From Limisphaerales bacterium (GTDB lineage Bacteria; Verrucomicrobiota; Verrucomicrobiia; Limisphaerales; UBA11358): 41,213 bases of DNA. Where the stretch lies: contig JANYFN010000128.1 of assembly GCA_025362675.1 (NCBI GenBank), forward strand, positions 1 to 41,213, given 5' to 3'. This document shows, one piece after another, positions 1 through 9,244 of this stretch. Each line of letters starts with the position of its first letter. Position 1 is the stretch's first letter. A program made the position numbers and the translations under genes. The notes below the pieces were generated by a model, which saw only the letters and a list, made by a program, of their open reading frames with translations, did not search any database and was not told where the DNA came from.

Positions 1-28
1 TTCAACAGAAACAAGGGTGCTCCGGCTT

Positions 29-141
29 CCTCTCCCCCGAGGGGGAGAGGATTGAGGTGAGGGGGCAACGTGGTAACTGTTGGCGCCAACGGATTGACGG
101 AAGCCTTGACCCCTAACCCTCTCCCCTAACAAGGGAGAGGG
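29..141. repeat. Inverted pair of REP-like palindromes
   Basis: Two related hairpins face each other. The first has perfect 10-base arms, CCTCTCCCCC at 29-38 and its complement at 41-50. The second has 9-base arms, CCCTCTCCC at 117-125 and its complement at 133-141, with a 7-base loop. Read on the opposite strand, the second copy repeats the layout of the first: arm, loop, arm, then a GGTGAGGGG-like tail. The pair therefore resembles a REPIN-type doublet. It lies upstream of the first glycan gene and has no coding potential. That such GGGAGAGG hairpins are dispersed in many bacterial genomes is general knowledge; a role here is not shown. Confidence 0.6.
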
Positions 142-217
142 AACCGACGCAAGCGATACCAATACCATTTTGTCTGGCGATTTGCGCGTCGTCCGGCAAA
201 ATCTATAAAACCGACGC

Positions 218-1186
218 ATGAAAAATCGCATCGTTCAACCCGGATCGCCGCTGCGGAAACTGTTTCCGCTCGCGAAAAAATTGCGTCACGCGGCCAAAAA
301 ATTTTACGACCGCACTGGCGAACGCCTCGTCGTCAGCGGCGGGAAAATTCAGTTCATGGACGCGGAACTGGTGTTTCCCGAAAACGTCGCGCTCACCTAC
401 ACCACGCCGCTGTTCTGGAGTGGGCCCGATGCCTACGAAGCGCCGACCAGCCGCGCCATCGCCCTGCTCGCCAGCCGCTCAAAAGTTTTTTTGGACATCG
501 GCTCGAACATCGGCATCTACGCGGTATATGTGGGCGTGAAATTTCCGACGGTGAAAACGTTCGCGTTCGAACCGGTGCCGGACATCTGGAAAAAAAACTG
601 CGCGTTCCATCGCGCCAATGATCTTTCTGAAAAAATTGTCCAAAACCTCGCGTTGAGCGACCACGACGGCCCGCAGAAAATTTATCTGCCGGTGGAAACG
701 AATTGCATTGAGGAAGAACAGACCGCCACGCTCAACGAAAATTCCTGGCAGGCGAACGCGGCAAAAGTCGCGGCTCTCGAAATCCAATGCCTCACGCTCG
801 ACACCTTCGCCGCGCAGAACGCACTGCCGTCCGGGGCGTGCAGCGTGAAGATTGACGTGGAAGGTTTCGAGGCCGGCGTGTTGCGCGGCGGAAAAAAATT
901 TCTAAACGCGCGCCGTCCGTGGATCGTGTGCGAGCTGCTGCCGTGCGAGGAATTTGATCCCGTCACCAAAACACTTCGCAATAACAATGGCCCGGCGCTC
1001 GCGGTGCTGGAGGAATTGAACTACGCGGCCTTCGCCATCACCGCCGATGGATTTTTCCGCATGAACACAGGGGATTTCTCGCGTCCGCGCACGCTGAAAG
1101 ATTTCCTGCTGGTGCCGAAGGAAAAAATTTCCGCCGACACATCCTACCTCGCGGCGGAAAACGTTTTGCAAATTTTTTCCGCATGA
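218..1186 (+). CDS. FkbM family SAM-dependent methyltransferase
   Basis: This is a cytoplasmic class I methyltransferase of the FkbM type, which usually O-methylates sugars or polyketides. The SAM-binding motif DIGSNIG is at residues 93-99, the acidic FEP motif at about 117-119, and the family signature KIDVEGFE at 211-218. The length of 322 residues is normal for the family with a short N-terminal extension. It is the first gene of a glycosyltransferase set and its stop overlaps the next start in ATGA, so its substrate is probably a sugar in the glycan made here (inference). A TATAAA at 204-209 sits very close to the ATG; no Shine-Dalgarno site is visible. Confidence 0.9.
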   Translation: MKNRIVQPGSPLRKLFPLAKKLRHAAKKFYDRTGERLVVSGGKIQFMDAELVFPENVALTYTTPLFWSGPDAYEAPTSRAIALLASRSKVFLDIGSNIGIYAVYVGVKFPTVKTFAFEPVPDIWKKNCAFHRANDLSEKIVQNLALSDHDGPQKIYLPVETNCIEEEQTATLNENSWQANAAKVAALEIQCLTLDTFAAQNALPSGACSVKIDVEGFEAGVLRGGKKFLNARRPWIVCELLPCEEFDPVTKTLRNNNGPALAVLEELNYAAFAITADGFFRMNTGDFSRPRTLKDFLLVPKEKISADTSYLAAENVLQIFSA

Positions 1187-2091
1187 AGGTTGCGCTGATA
1201 GCCACGGTCTTCAATGAGGAAAGCAATCTGCCGCGCTGGTGGAAATGTTTGCAGGAACAGACGATTCTGCCGGATGAAATCGTCATCGTGGACGGCGGCT
1301 CCAAGGATCGCACTTGGGAAATCTTGCAGGAACTCGCGCGGCAATCGCGCGTGCCGGTGAAGCTGGAGCAGCGCCGCTGCAACATTGCTGGCGGGCGCAA
1401 CCGCGCCATCCAGCTGACGGACGCGGACATCATCGCCGCCTCGGATGCCGGGAGTTTTCCTGAACCGGAATGGTTGGCCGAAATCACGCGACCATTGATC
1501 GAAGATAAAACCTTGGACGTGACCGGCGGCTTGAACATGGCTAACGACGTCACGCCGTTTCAAAAATTTCTCGCGCAGATCGAGCCGCGCGTGGATACCG
1601 GCGTTTCCAGCAACGGCATTCATCCGTCGTCGCGCAACACCGCGTTCCGTCGTCGCGCGTGGGCGGATGTCGGCGGCTATCCCGAATGGCTCACGCTCGC
1701 GGGCGAGGACGCGCTGTTCACGCACGAGCTGCATAAAATCGGGCGGAAATTTTTTTACAATCCCAAAGCCGTCGTGCATTGGTCGGTGCGCGACACGGCG
1801 GAAGCCTATTTCAAATTGTTTTATCGCAATGCCTATGGCGCAGCGGAGGCGCAATTGTTCTGGCCGTATTTCCGCCAGCGCCTCATCATTTCGCTTTGTC
1901 CGCCGCTGCTGCTGCTGTCGCGGCACCGGTTCCGGCATTTCAAGTTTCGCTACCGAAAAAATTTCTCCAGCGCCCACGGCTGGGTGGCGGGAAAAATTTC
2001 CGGCCATCGTCCACCGCCGGGCTGGCAACGTGTGGCGGGAATTTTGTTAAGCCCCGAGGCATTGAAAAACTTACCTCATGTCGCAGCCTGA
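1183..2091 (+). CDS. GT2 family glycosyltransferase
   Basis: A GT-A fold, inverting family 2 glycosyltransferase of 302 residues that should move a sugar from a nucleotide donor onto a lipid-linked or growing glycan at the inner face of the membrane. The N-terminus has the NEE motif at 11-13 and DGGSKD at 37-42. SDAG at 87-90 stands at the usual DXD position, and GED near 175 fits the catalytic acidic motif. No convincing membrane segment follows, apart from a hydrophobic stretch near 225-245. The gene overlaps the FkbM gene by 4 bases and the next glycosyltransferase by 14, so translation is probably coupled. The acceptor cannot be read from the sequence. Confidence 0.9.
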   Translation: MKVALIATVFNEESNLPRWWKCLQEQTILPDEIVIVDGGSKDRTWEILQELARQSRVPVKLEQRRCNIAGGRNRAIQLTDADIIAASDAGSFPEPEWLAEITRPLIEDKTLDVTGGLNMANDVTPFQKFLAQIEPRVDTGVSSNGIHPSSRNTAFRRRAWADVGGYPEWLTLAGEDALFTHELHKIGRKFFYNPKAVVHWSVRDTAEAYFKLFYRNAYGAAEAQLFWPYFRQRLIISLCPPLLLLSRHRFRHFKFRYRKNFSSAHGWVAGKISGHRPPPGWQRVAGILLSPEALKNLPHVAA

Positions 2092-3241
2092 AAATAAAAT
2101 CCAAGTGCTGGTGACGACGCCGGGCTCGTGGTGGCTGCGGCACACGGGCAAGGCGTTTGAAAATCGCGCCGCGCTCGCCGCGCTGTGGGTTTCCGACGCG
2201 AATAACACGCGCATCGCGGCGGCCAAATTCAATCGCTGCTGGCCGTATCATCTCGCGATGAAACCGTTCTACCAGTTCGCGCCGCAAATCTGGATTGAGC
2301 ACGCGCACTATTTTAATTTTCCGTTCTGGCGCGCGTGGGTGAACCGCCAGCCTTGGCCGCACGCCAACGTGGTGCAGGCCACCATCGGCTTCGCCACGGA
2401 GCCGTTTGATCGCGCGGAAAATTCCGGCGCGCTGAAAGTCGTGGACTGCCCGAACAGCCATCCGCTGACCTATTTCGGCTTCTGGCAACGCGAGTGCGAC
2501 CTCTGGTGTCCCGGTGAAAAAGTTCCCATCCCGCGCTGGAACTTCGCGCGCATGAACCGCGAGCTGGAGCGCGCGGACATGATCATCGTGCAGTCTGATT
2601 TTTGCCGTGACTCGATGTTGTGGAATGGAATTCCGGCGGAAAAAATCATGGTCAATCCGATGGGCGTGGATACGAGCATTTTTCAGCCGCGCGAAACCCT
2701 GCCGGAAAAAATCCGCTTCATCGCCGTCGGGACGATCTGCCTGCGCAAAGGCCACCAGTATTTGTTCCGCGCGTTTCAAAAGGTGAAACAAAAATTTCCC
2801 GATGCGGAACTGGTATGCGTGGGCGATGTCAAAACGGATTTCCGCCGCGAATGGCCGAAGTGGTTGGGCACGTTCACGCATCACGAACATTTGACGCATC
2901 CCGAACTCGCGAAATTATTGCAGACCTGCACCGCGTTTGTTTTTCCCTCGCAGGAAGAGGGCATTGCCCGCGCGCAGATCGAGGCGCTTGCCGTCGGCCT
3001 GCCAGTGATCGGCACGCACGAAGGTGGTGCGACCACGCTCGTGCGCGACGGCGTCGAAGGTTTCATCGTGCGCGGACGCGATCCGCAGCACATCGCCGAC
3101 GCGATGATCCGCGTGGCCGGCGACCGCGCGCTGAACCAGAAGATGGGTGCCGCCGCCCGCATCAAGGGCGCGGAGAAAAACACCTGGCAGGATTACGGCG
3201 ACCGCTTGCTCGCAGAATACACCCGCCGACTAAATCCATGA
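2078..3241 (+). CDS. GT4 family (group 1) glycosyltransferase
   Basis: A GT-B fold retaining glycosyltransferase of 387 residues. The C-terminal half carries the typical donor-binding sequence FPSQEEGIARAQIEAL, which contains the E-x7-E motif, followed by GLPVIGT and a glycine pair. A GVDTSIF segment in the middle is the usual linker between the two Rossmann-like domains. The gene begins inside the end of the GT2 gene and ends in an ATGA overlap with a 70-codon gene. It presumably adds one sugar of the surface glycan; donor and linkage are unknown. Confidence 0.9.
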   Translation: MSQPENKIQVLVTTPGSWWLRHTGKAFENRAALAALWVSDANNTRIAAAKFNRCWPYHLAMKPFYQFAPQIWIEHAHYFNFPFWRAWVNRQPWPHANVVQATIGFATEPFDRAENSGALKVVDCPNSHPLTYFGFWQRECDLWCPGEKVPIPRWNFARMNRELERADMIIVQSDFCRDSMLWNGIPAEKIMVNPMGVDTSIFQPRETLPEKIRFIAVGTICLRKGHQYLFRAFQKVKQKFPDAELVCVGDVKTDFRREWPKWLGTFTHHEHLTHPELAKLLQTCTAFVFPSQEEGIARAQIEALAVGLPVIGTHEGGATTLVRDGVEGFIVRGRDPQHIADAMIRVAGDRALNQKMGAAARIKGAEKNTWQDYGDRLLAEYTRRLNP

Positions 3242-3450
3242 ATCCGCTTCCTTTCATCCGTGGCAAGCTTCGTGAACGCCGCGCCGCGCGCGCACTGGCG
3301 GATGCCGCGTTGAAATGGTGGGAGAAAATTCGCGCCGGGGAAAAGATTGGTGGCATTGCGGAACTGAAACGCCGCGCGGGCTTTCAGGAATTCGAGAATA
3401 ATTTTATCGGCCACTTGACGCGCCTCGGCATCAAATCGGCGCACGCATGA
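3238..3450 (+). CDS. Small 70-residue protein of unknown function, translationally coupled
   Basis: I do not recognise this protein. It starts at the ATGA that ends the upstream GT4 gene and ends at the ATGA that starts the downstream GT4 gene, so it fills the gap between them exactly. The product is 70 residues, basic and probably helical, with RGKLRERRAARALADAA near the start and a WWEKIRAGEKIGG stretch around 27-39. It has no signal peptide or membrane segment. A longer open frame in the same register begins at 2620, but that part lies inside the GT4 gene and is a shadow. The exact double overlap is the main evidence that this short gene is real. Confidence 0.75.
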   Translation: MNPLPFIRGKLRERRAARALADAALKWWEKIRAGEKIGGIAELKRRAGFQEFENNFIGHLTRLGIKSAHA

Positions 3451-4607
3451 AAATCGCCCTGCTCACCACGGAAAATCGGGATCATGACAAGGATTACGCC
3501 TCACCCACGCCACGTTTTGGCACCGCGCCGGAAGCATTGCTTCAGGGATTCGCACTGCTGCCGGAAGTTGAAGTCCACGTGGTTTCCTGCGTGCATCGCC
3601 CCGTCATTTCGCCGGAGAAAATCGCGCCCAATATTTTTTATCACAGCGTCGTCGTGCCCAAGCTCGGCTGGATGCGGTCGCTTTATCTAGGTTGTGTCCA
3701 TGCGTCGCGAAATAAATTGCGCGCGCTCCGGCCGGACATCGTTCACGGCCAGGGCACCGAGCTGGATTGCGGCCTCAACGCCGTGCGCAGCGGATTTCCC
3801 AACGTGCTCACCATCCACGGCAACATGCGGGCCATTGCGGAAATTTACCGCGCCCGGCCCGGCACTTTTTTCTGGCTCGCGGCGAAACTCGAAGCCCACA
3901 CACTGAAGAAAACCAACGGCGTCTTCTGCAATTCTGCCTACACGGAAGGGCTGGTTTCGCCGCGCACGAAAAAAACCTGGCGCGTGCCGAATGCGCTGCG
4001 GATGGAATTTTTTTCGCCCGCGCCCAGCGTGAAAAAAAATGCCGTCCCCGTGCTGTTAAACATCGGCATGATGGAGGCACGCAAACAGCAGTTGCAAATC
4101 TTGGAGACCGCGAAGCGCTTGCATCATCGCGGATTCAAATTTCAACTGCACTTCATCGGCAAAGTGGCGGACACAGACTACGGAAAAAATTTTCAGCGCG
4201 AACTCGCTGCCGCTGAACGCGAGGGTTTTGTGCGGCATCTCGGAACGCTATCCACGCAGCAGATCATTGACGCGATGGATGCGGCGGAGGCGCTGGTTCA
4301 TTTTCCGAGCGAAGAAGCGTTCGGCTTGGTGACAGCCGAGGCGCTGGCGCGGAACCTGAAATTTTTTGGCGCGGCGGTGGGCGGTGGCATCGAGATCGCC
4401 AGTGGCGCAGAAGGCGCGGAACTGTTGCCGGCGGATGATTTTTCAGCGCTCGAAAATGCCCTGGCACACTGGCTGACTGCCGGTTGTCCGCGCCCGCAAA
4501 ATGCGGCGGTGACGATGCGGGAACGCTATCATCCCGAAGTCGTGGCGCGGCGGCACTTGGAAATTTACCGCGAAGTGCTGCATCATAAAGGCGCGAATGT
4601 ATTCTGA
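3447..4607 (+). CDS. GT4 family glycosyltransferase
   Basis: A second GT-B family 4 glycosyltransferase in this set, 386 residues. The N-terminal acceptor domain contains DIVHGQGTELD and a TIHGN motif. The C-terminal donor domain has LLNIGMMEARKQ and then FPSEEAFGLVTAEALA with the E-x7-E signature. It overlaps the 70-codon gene by 4 bases and the acyltransferase by 11 bases. It should act at the cytoplasmic side of the membrane in glycan assembly. Its donor sugar is not predictable from sequence alone. Confidence 0.88.
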   Translation: MKIALLTTENRDHDKDYASPTPRFGTAPEALLQGFALLPEVEVHVVSCVHRPVISPEKIAPNIFYHSVVVPKLGWMRSLYLGCVHASRNKLRALRPDIVHGQGTELDCGLNAVRSGFPNVLTIHGNMRAIAEIYRARPGTFFWLAAKLEAHTLKKTNGVFCNSAYTEGLVSPRTKKTWRVPNALRMEFFSPAPSVKKNAVPVLLNIGMMEARKQQLQILETAKRLHHRGFKFQLHFIGKVADTDYGKNFQRELAAAEREGFVRHLGTLSTQQIIDAMDAAEALVHFPSEEAFGLVTAEALARNLKFFGAAVGGGIEIASGAEGAELLPADDFSALENALAHWLTAGCPRPQNAAVTMRERYHPEVVARRHLEIYREVLHHKGANVF

Positions 4608-5745
4608 AACCAAGCGCATTGATTATCTTGATAGCATCCGCGGACTGGCGGCCCTGACGGTGCTTTGGTCTCATTCGCTGGGCGCTTTCGACTGGCCGGC
4701 ACCCGTTTTTAATTTCATCAACCTGCCGTTCATCAACATTATTTTTGACGGACATTCGGCGGTCACCATGTTTTTTGCATTAAGCGGGTTTGTGTTGTCA
4801 CGCCCGTATCTGGCGGCGACCGGACCGGGGCAGCCACCGCGCAACCTCACTCTGCCCACGTTTTATCTGCGCCGGTTCACCCGCATTTGGCTGCCGTGGT
4901 TGGCAGCTTATATTTTAAGCGTGGTGGCTCAACGCTGGTGGTTTAATACCCCCGCGACCACACCGCCAGTTTCCCAGTGGCTGGGTTCGTTCTGGCACAT
5001 CCTGCCGACTTGGGGAAACTTTCTGAAGCAGTGCGTTTTTTTGGAGCATAACAGTTATGTGCAACTCCTGAATCAGGACCGGACTCTGGGAGTGGAATTA
5101 AAAGGATCGCTGCTCATCCCGCTTCTAGTTTTTTTATTGGTTGGACGCCGTTGGCTGTTTTTGGGGTTGCTGACGCTGGCCCTGTTTTGGGGACCGAACA
5201 CCGGGTCTGCCTACGTCACTTTTGTGCTCGGGGCGTTACTGGCAAAATATGGTGATGGGCTGGCGCAATGGCTCAAGGCCTGTTCCCTTGCCGTTCGGGT
5301 CGGATGTTTCGCCACCGGCTTGGCGTGCTATGAAACCCATCATATCGCGCGGGATCTTTATGGGGTGACCGAGCATAGTCAATTACTCATGACCGGCACC
5401 GCGATCGGTTGCGGCTTAATTCTGTTAGCCTGCCTGTCCAGCAAGCGGCTGCAAGCGATGTTGAACTGGCAGGTGCCGGTGCTGTTCGGCAAAATATCCT
5501 TTTCGATCTACCTGCTTCAATTCATCCCGATCCTATGCGGGCTGCCGCCACTGGTTCGCTACTTGAACGACTGCGGCATCCAGCAAACTTGGATTTTGCT
5601 GCCCTTGACACTTATTGCCAGCACCGCCATGACGGTGGGGCTTTCGCTGGCCAACTTTCGTCTGGTGGAAATCCCCAGCATTAAACTTGGGCATCGTTTA
5701 ACCGCCCGGCTACAGCAGCGCTTTCTAAAAAAACGATCCGGCTAG
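4597..5745 (+). CDS. Acyltransferase 3 family (OafA/YrhL-like) membrane protein
   Basis: A polytopic inner-membrane acyltransferase of 382 residues, of the family that O-acetylates or otherwise acylates surface polysaccharides. The N-terminus has the family motif DSIRGLAALTVLWSH at about 10-24, with the conserved Arg and His. About ten hydrophobic segments follow, including YLLQFIPILCGL near the end. It lacks a C-terminal SGNH domain. It overlaps the preceding glycosyltransferase by 11 bases. The DNA of this gene looks less rich in GCG/CGC runs than its neighbours, which may point to separate acquisition. A second member of the family lies at 13167-14237. Confidence 0.9.
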   Translation: MYSETKRIDYLDSIRGLAALTVLWSHSLGAFDWPAPVFNFINLPFINIIFDGHSAVTMFFALSGFVLSRPYLAATGPGQPPRNLTLPTFYLRRFTRIWLPWLAAYILSVVAQRWWFNTPATTPPVSQWLGSFWHILPTWGNFLKQCVFLEHNSYVQLLNQDRTLGVELKGSLLIPLLVFLLVGRRWLFLGLLTLALFWGPNTGSAYVTFVLGALLAKYGDGLAQWLKACSLAVRVGCFATGLACYETHHIARDLYGVTEHSQLLMTGTAIGCGLILLACLSSKRLQAMLNWQVPVLFGKISFSIYLLQFIPILCGLPPLVRYLNDCGIQQTWILLPLTLIASTAMTVGLSLANFRLVEIPSIKLGHRLTARLQQRFLKKRSG

Positions 5746-5840
5746 ATTGGGGGTTTCGTTTCCCGAATTGACCTGATAACTTAAGCCAACTGCTCTTAAA
5801 CGTTTTCAACCAAACAACCGGCCTCAAACCCTGAACAACT

Positions 5841-7403
5841 ATGTCCGGCATTGAATTCAAAACCGCCATCCACCTCACGCCGCAAAAAAATGCGCCGGAT
5901 GAAAACCGCGCCAGTGCTCGTTTTATTAAACCGCTCGCAGTTTTTCTCCTGCTGGCCTGCCTCCATGTTTTTTTCTATACCCATCTGCCAGAACCGCGCC
6001 GCGATGGCGGCTGGCCAAGCATCGTCATGCGCAACTGGCACGAAAACGGTTACTGGCCGTTGCACGGGCAGCTCGTCGCCAATCCCGGCGGACTGGAAAC
6101 CGGTGAAGCTCAATTCGTCTATCCCGGACATCGCCCGACTTTTTTGATCGCGCCCTATTTGCTCAAAGAATTGCCCGGCGCGGCGTTTCACGATGGCGCA
6201 CTGTATGATTTCGCCGTGCTCGCCGCGACCTATGCCGCGATGCTCGCGCTCTTCGGCTGCAACTGGCGCGGAATCTTGCTCGGCAGCGTGGTCTGTTTCA
6301 CCCCCGGTTTTATCAACAACATCGCAGAGATTGACACCATCAATATTCCCGCCCTGTTCGGCCTCGCGGCCATGGGTTATGCCGCCAGCCGTTTCGCCCG
6401 GCATGAAACCGATGTTTCGGCCTACGCCATTCCGGTCATCGTGACTCTGCTGTTCATGTGCCTGAACTGGTCCACCCTGTTTCCGCTGGGCATCGCGGCG
6501 GTTTACGTTCTGTGCAAACGATCAGACTGGAAAATTACCGCCCTGTTTTTCACCCCAGCACTGATCGCGGGTCTGCTGGTGCTGGCCATTGCCATGCACA
6601 GTAAACATAGTTCCAATACCTCTACCGATTCTGGAGAATTTTGGAATGCCTATCTTTGGGGCCCGCTTGGCTACGACCACGCGGGCATGACGTTTGGCAA
6701 GGCGTTGGTCCGCATCTCTGCCGTGAATTTCATGGCGTGGCTCTCGCTGGGTATCGCCGGGCTGGTGGTTCTCCTCATCAACGGCCTCGGCGAAAAATGG
6801 CGCCGCGCTGGGTGGCCGCTGCTTGCCGGCATCGCCGCCGTATTCGCGCTGCGCAACTACAACGCGCATCATCCATGGAACGCCATCTGTAACATCGGGC
6901 TCGGACTGCTTTTTTCCATCGAGCTGCTCACCGACCGACAGTCGCTGGCCTTTCCGAAATGGCAGCGCGCGGCAACCACTGCGACCGTGGCTTTCGCGTT
7001 TTTGTTCGCGGTGGCGTGGATGGCGCTGGACGATTTCAACAATCGCGGCTTCAATTTGCTGCGCGGCCTCGTTTACCAAAACACCCCGCGCCACGCGCTC
7101 ATCGTCGTGGATAGCCTCCTCCCGGCCGGGGATCCGCCTTTGAAAGAATTCTCGGAAAGTTTCGATCGCCGGTTGGTGGCGCTCGAAGGCTGGGATCATC
7201 AGGCTAACGGACGAGAAGTTTTTGTGCTCACGCATACGAATCTGCCGGCAGGGGCCACGCTGGTCGCCCAAAGCCATCAAGCCCTGACTGGAGCGGATAA
7301 AATCATTGCGCCGCTCTTTGATTTTTACCGGACCAAAATCTCCCGCCGCGCGCCCGGCAACCGCAAAGAATATTTCGACGACTATCAGCTCGGGAAATTT
7401 TGA
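5841..7403 (+). CDS. Polytopic membrane protein, GT-C-like, unassigned
   Basis: A 520-residue protein with a short cytoplasmic N-terminus, a first membrane segment at about 30-50, and then roughly ten more hydrophobic segments up to about residue 400, followed by a soluble C-terminal part. The layout, with an acidic and aromatic loop after the first segment (EPRRDGGWPS), resembles GT-C glycosyltransferases or PMT-like proteins, but I see no decisive motif. It is separated from the acyltransferase by 95 bases, so it may have its own promoter; a TTGACC at 5768 has no good -10 partner. It ends 8 bases before the end of the convergent gene. Confidence 0.6.
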   Translation: MSGIEFKTAIHLTPQKNAPDENRASARFIKPLAVFLLLACLHVFFYTHLPEPRRDGGWPSIVMRNWHENGYWPLHGQLVANPGGLETGEAQFVYPGHRPTFLIAPYLLKELPGAAFHDGALYDFAVLAATYAAMLALFGCNWRGILLGSVVCFTPGFINNIAEIDTINIPALFGLAAMGYAASRFARHETDVSAYAIPVIVTLLFMCLNWSTLFPLGIAAVYVLCKRSDWKITALFFTPALIAGLLVLAIAMHSKHSSNTSTDSGEFWNAYLWGPLGYDHAGMTFGKALVRISAVNFMAWLSLGIAGLVVLLINGLGEKWRRAGWPLLAGIAAVFALRNYNAHHPWNAICNIGLGLLFSIELLTDRQSLAFPKWQRAATTATVAFAFLFAVAWMALDDFNNRGFNLLRGLVYQNTPRHALIVVDSLLPAGDPPLKEFSESFDRRLVALEGWDHQANGREVFVLTHTNLPAGATLVAQSHQALTGADKIIAPLFDFYRTKISRRAPGNRKEYFDDYQLGKF

Positions 7404-7424
7404 CTGCGCCGTCAGTCTTTTTTT
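7402..7424 (+). terminator. Candidate short intrinsic terminator between convergent genes
   Basis: GACTG at 7402-7406 and CAGTC at 7413-7417 form a 5-base stem with a 6-base loop, followed directly by seven T residues at 7418-7424. It overlaps the stop codons of both convergent genes. The stem is short, so termination may be weak. Confidence 0.35.
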
Positions 7425-9244
7425 AAACTCATCCACGCCGGCAGCGCCCCGACGCCGACATAAATTTTGTCGGTCGAGAGCGAAGGATCAATGATGTCGC
7501 CAGCCCTTACGGACACAAATTCAATCAGATGCCAGCAGCCAAAGCTGCCAGCGCAAATGGTTCGCCCCGTTTTAGCCAGCGTGGATTTCACCCGCATTTC
7601 GCCCTTCGAAACGAGCGTGACTTTTTTGCCCGCCCAATCCGGCGAGATTTGTTTCAACGCGCTGGTTCGTTCCAGCCGGAATTCATCCGGACCGAAACTC
7701 TGACTCAAAGCCCAGAAGGCGGCGCTCGAAAAATCGCCAAGGTCCGGCGCGTTTGTCACGCACCGGAGCAGGGTGATGCCATGCCAGTTCGCGGACGTTG
7801 TGGGCACAAAATTGTAACGGGCGAAAAAATAATTCCCCACTTCCACTGGCCAGCTGAATTGTAACCGCATCAGCGTGCGGCTCTCGCTATAGATCACGGG
7901 CGGCAGCAGCAATGCCTCCTCCGAAGTAAGATGATACACGTGGGGAACTTCATTCTGTAAACGGATGGAAAATTTTAGGTAGCTCTCCATCGGCGTCCAA
8001 ATCAGCGGCACCGTGCCGGTGGCATCGGCTTTAAATTTAGTGTCCCGGGCCGCCACCCAGACCGCTTGATTATGGTCGAGATAACCATTGAGTTGTTTTA
8101 CCGAAAGTAGAAAACCCAGGAACCCGCCCGCCGGAGCCACGCCCGCTGCGGACGGCAGCAAAGTCCGTTGTAAAAAAGAAATTTTGGGATGATGCAAGTC
8201 GGCCAGATTCAGTCCCACCAGCAGCGGTATAACTGCAACGCCCACAAAAATTATTTTTAATCCGCCACCGGAAAAACGTATGCGGAAATAACTTTGCATC
8301 AGCGCGCGGCCGCGGCGCGCACACATAAAAACGGCCGTCGCCATCGCACCAGCCACGCAATGACGGGGCGATAACATCTGAAAACTGTAATAGCCCATCG
8401 GCAAGGCCAGCGCGATTCCCAGAAACAGAATCCAGACGCGGCGAGGCTCCAACTGGCGCGCCTTGAACGCGGCGTGCAGCCCCGCTAAAAGCAGCAACCC
8501 CGTTGCGCCCAGCCCGAAGACGAGGTAGCCGAGAAATTGTTTCAGATGCAGCGTGCCCACCGCGACGTCGGCAGAAAAGATCGGAAACATGACGCGGCCA
8601 AAAATAAATGCCGTCAATCCGCCGGTCGCCAGCAGCCAAGTGTTCGGCGCATAAAATGCGCTGCTAAAATTACGGCGCGGACTGTGCAACATCGCCAGCA
8701 GCGGCATCACCAGCAAGGCATCGGCGCGCGCGCCCACCGCCAGGAACGCGAGTAAAAAAATCCCCGCGCGCGACAGCGGGTTCCACTTGAGGCGGGCTAG
8801 ATGTGTGGCCAACAAAAAAACCAGCGCCGCCGAGGTGAACGCGCTGGCATAAAACGGCGAATACATCAGGAACGCCGGCGTCAACAGCAGAGACAACGCC
8901 ACCGCGAACGACAAGCGATGGGCGGAACGCGCGAGCAGGAGCCACAACGCACCCCAAAAAAATGCGAAGCTAAACGTGTTCGTGGCATAAATCAACGTGT
9001 CGGTCACGAGCGGACGCGGCACGCAACGATTCACCAAGGCCGCGAGATAATAGCTTACGAATTGCTTGTCGAAATTGAACTCGGCAAACCCAAGCTGTGG
9101 ATGCCCCTTGGCGATCGCCAGGCCGCTATCGAGAAATCTTGCCTGATCCGTCTCGCGCATGAAGGGGCCGAGCGTGAGCGCGCCCAGTGCCAGCGCCACC
9201 AGTAGGCACACCATGGCGGGGGCAGAAAAAAAGCGGTATTTCAT
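7412..9244 (-). CDS. Large polytopic membrane protein, probable GT-C-type glycosyltransferase
   Basis: A 610-residue membrane protein with a first membrane segment at about 8-28, then a periplasmic loop with the acidic pair RETDQARF near residue 31, followed by about ten hydrophobic segments to roughly residue 345 and a long soluble C-terminal domain of about 250 residues. This topology is that of GT-C enzymes, which use polyprenyl-phosphate sugars on the outer face of the inner membrane. It is the last gene of the minus-strand set, its start overlaps the oxidoreductase stop in ATGA, and GtrA- and GtrB-like genes are upstream in the same set. That context makes a GtrC-like role likely, but no specific family motif was identified. 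Confidence 0.55.
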   Translation of the reverse strand: MKYRFFSAPAMVCLLVALALGALTLGPFMRETDQARFLDSGLAIAKGHPQLGFAEFNFDKQFVSYYLAALVNRCVPRPLVTDTLIYATNTFSFAFFWGALWLLLARSAHRLSFAVALSLLLTPAFLMYSPFYASAFTSAALVFLLATHLARLKWNPLSRAGIFLLAFLAVGARADALLVMPLLAMLHSPRRNFSSAFYAPNTWLLATGGLTAFIFGRVMFPIFSADVAVGTLHLKQFLGYLVFGLGATGLLLLAGLHAAFKARQLEPRRVWILFLGIALALPMGYYSFQMLSPRHCVAGAMATAVFMCARRGRALMQSYFRIRFSGGGLKIIFVGVAVIPLLVGLNLADLHHPKISFLQRTLLPSAAGVAPAGGFLGFLLSVKQLNGYLDHNQAVWVAARDTKFKADATGTVPLIWTPMESYLKFSIRLQNEVPHVYHLTSEEALLLPPVIYSESRTLMRLQFSWPVEVGNYFFARYNFVPTTSANWHGITLLRCVTNAPDLGDFSSAAFWALSQSFGPDEFRLERTSALKQISPDWAGKKVTLVSKGEMRVKSTLAKTGRTICAGSFGCWHLIEFVSVRAGDIIDPSLSTDKIYVGVGALPAWMSLKKD

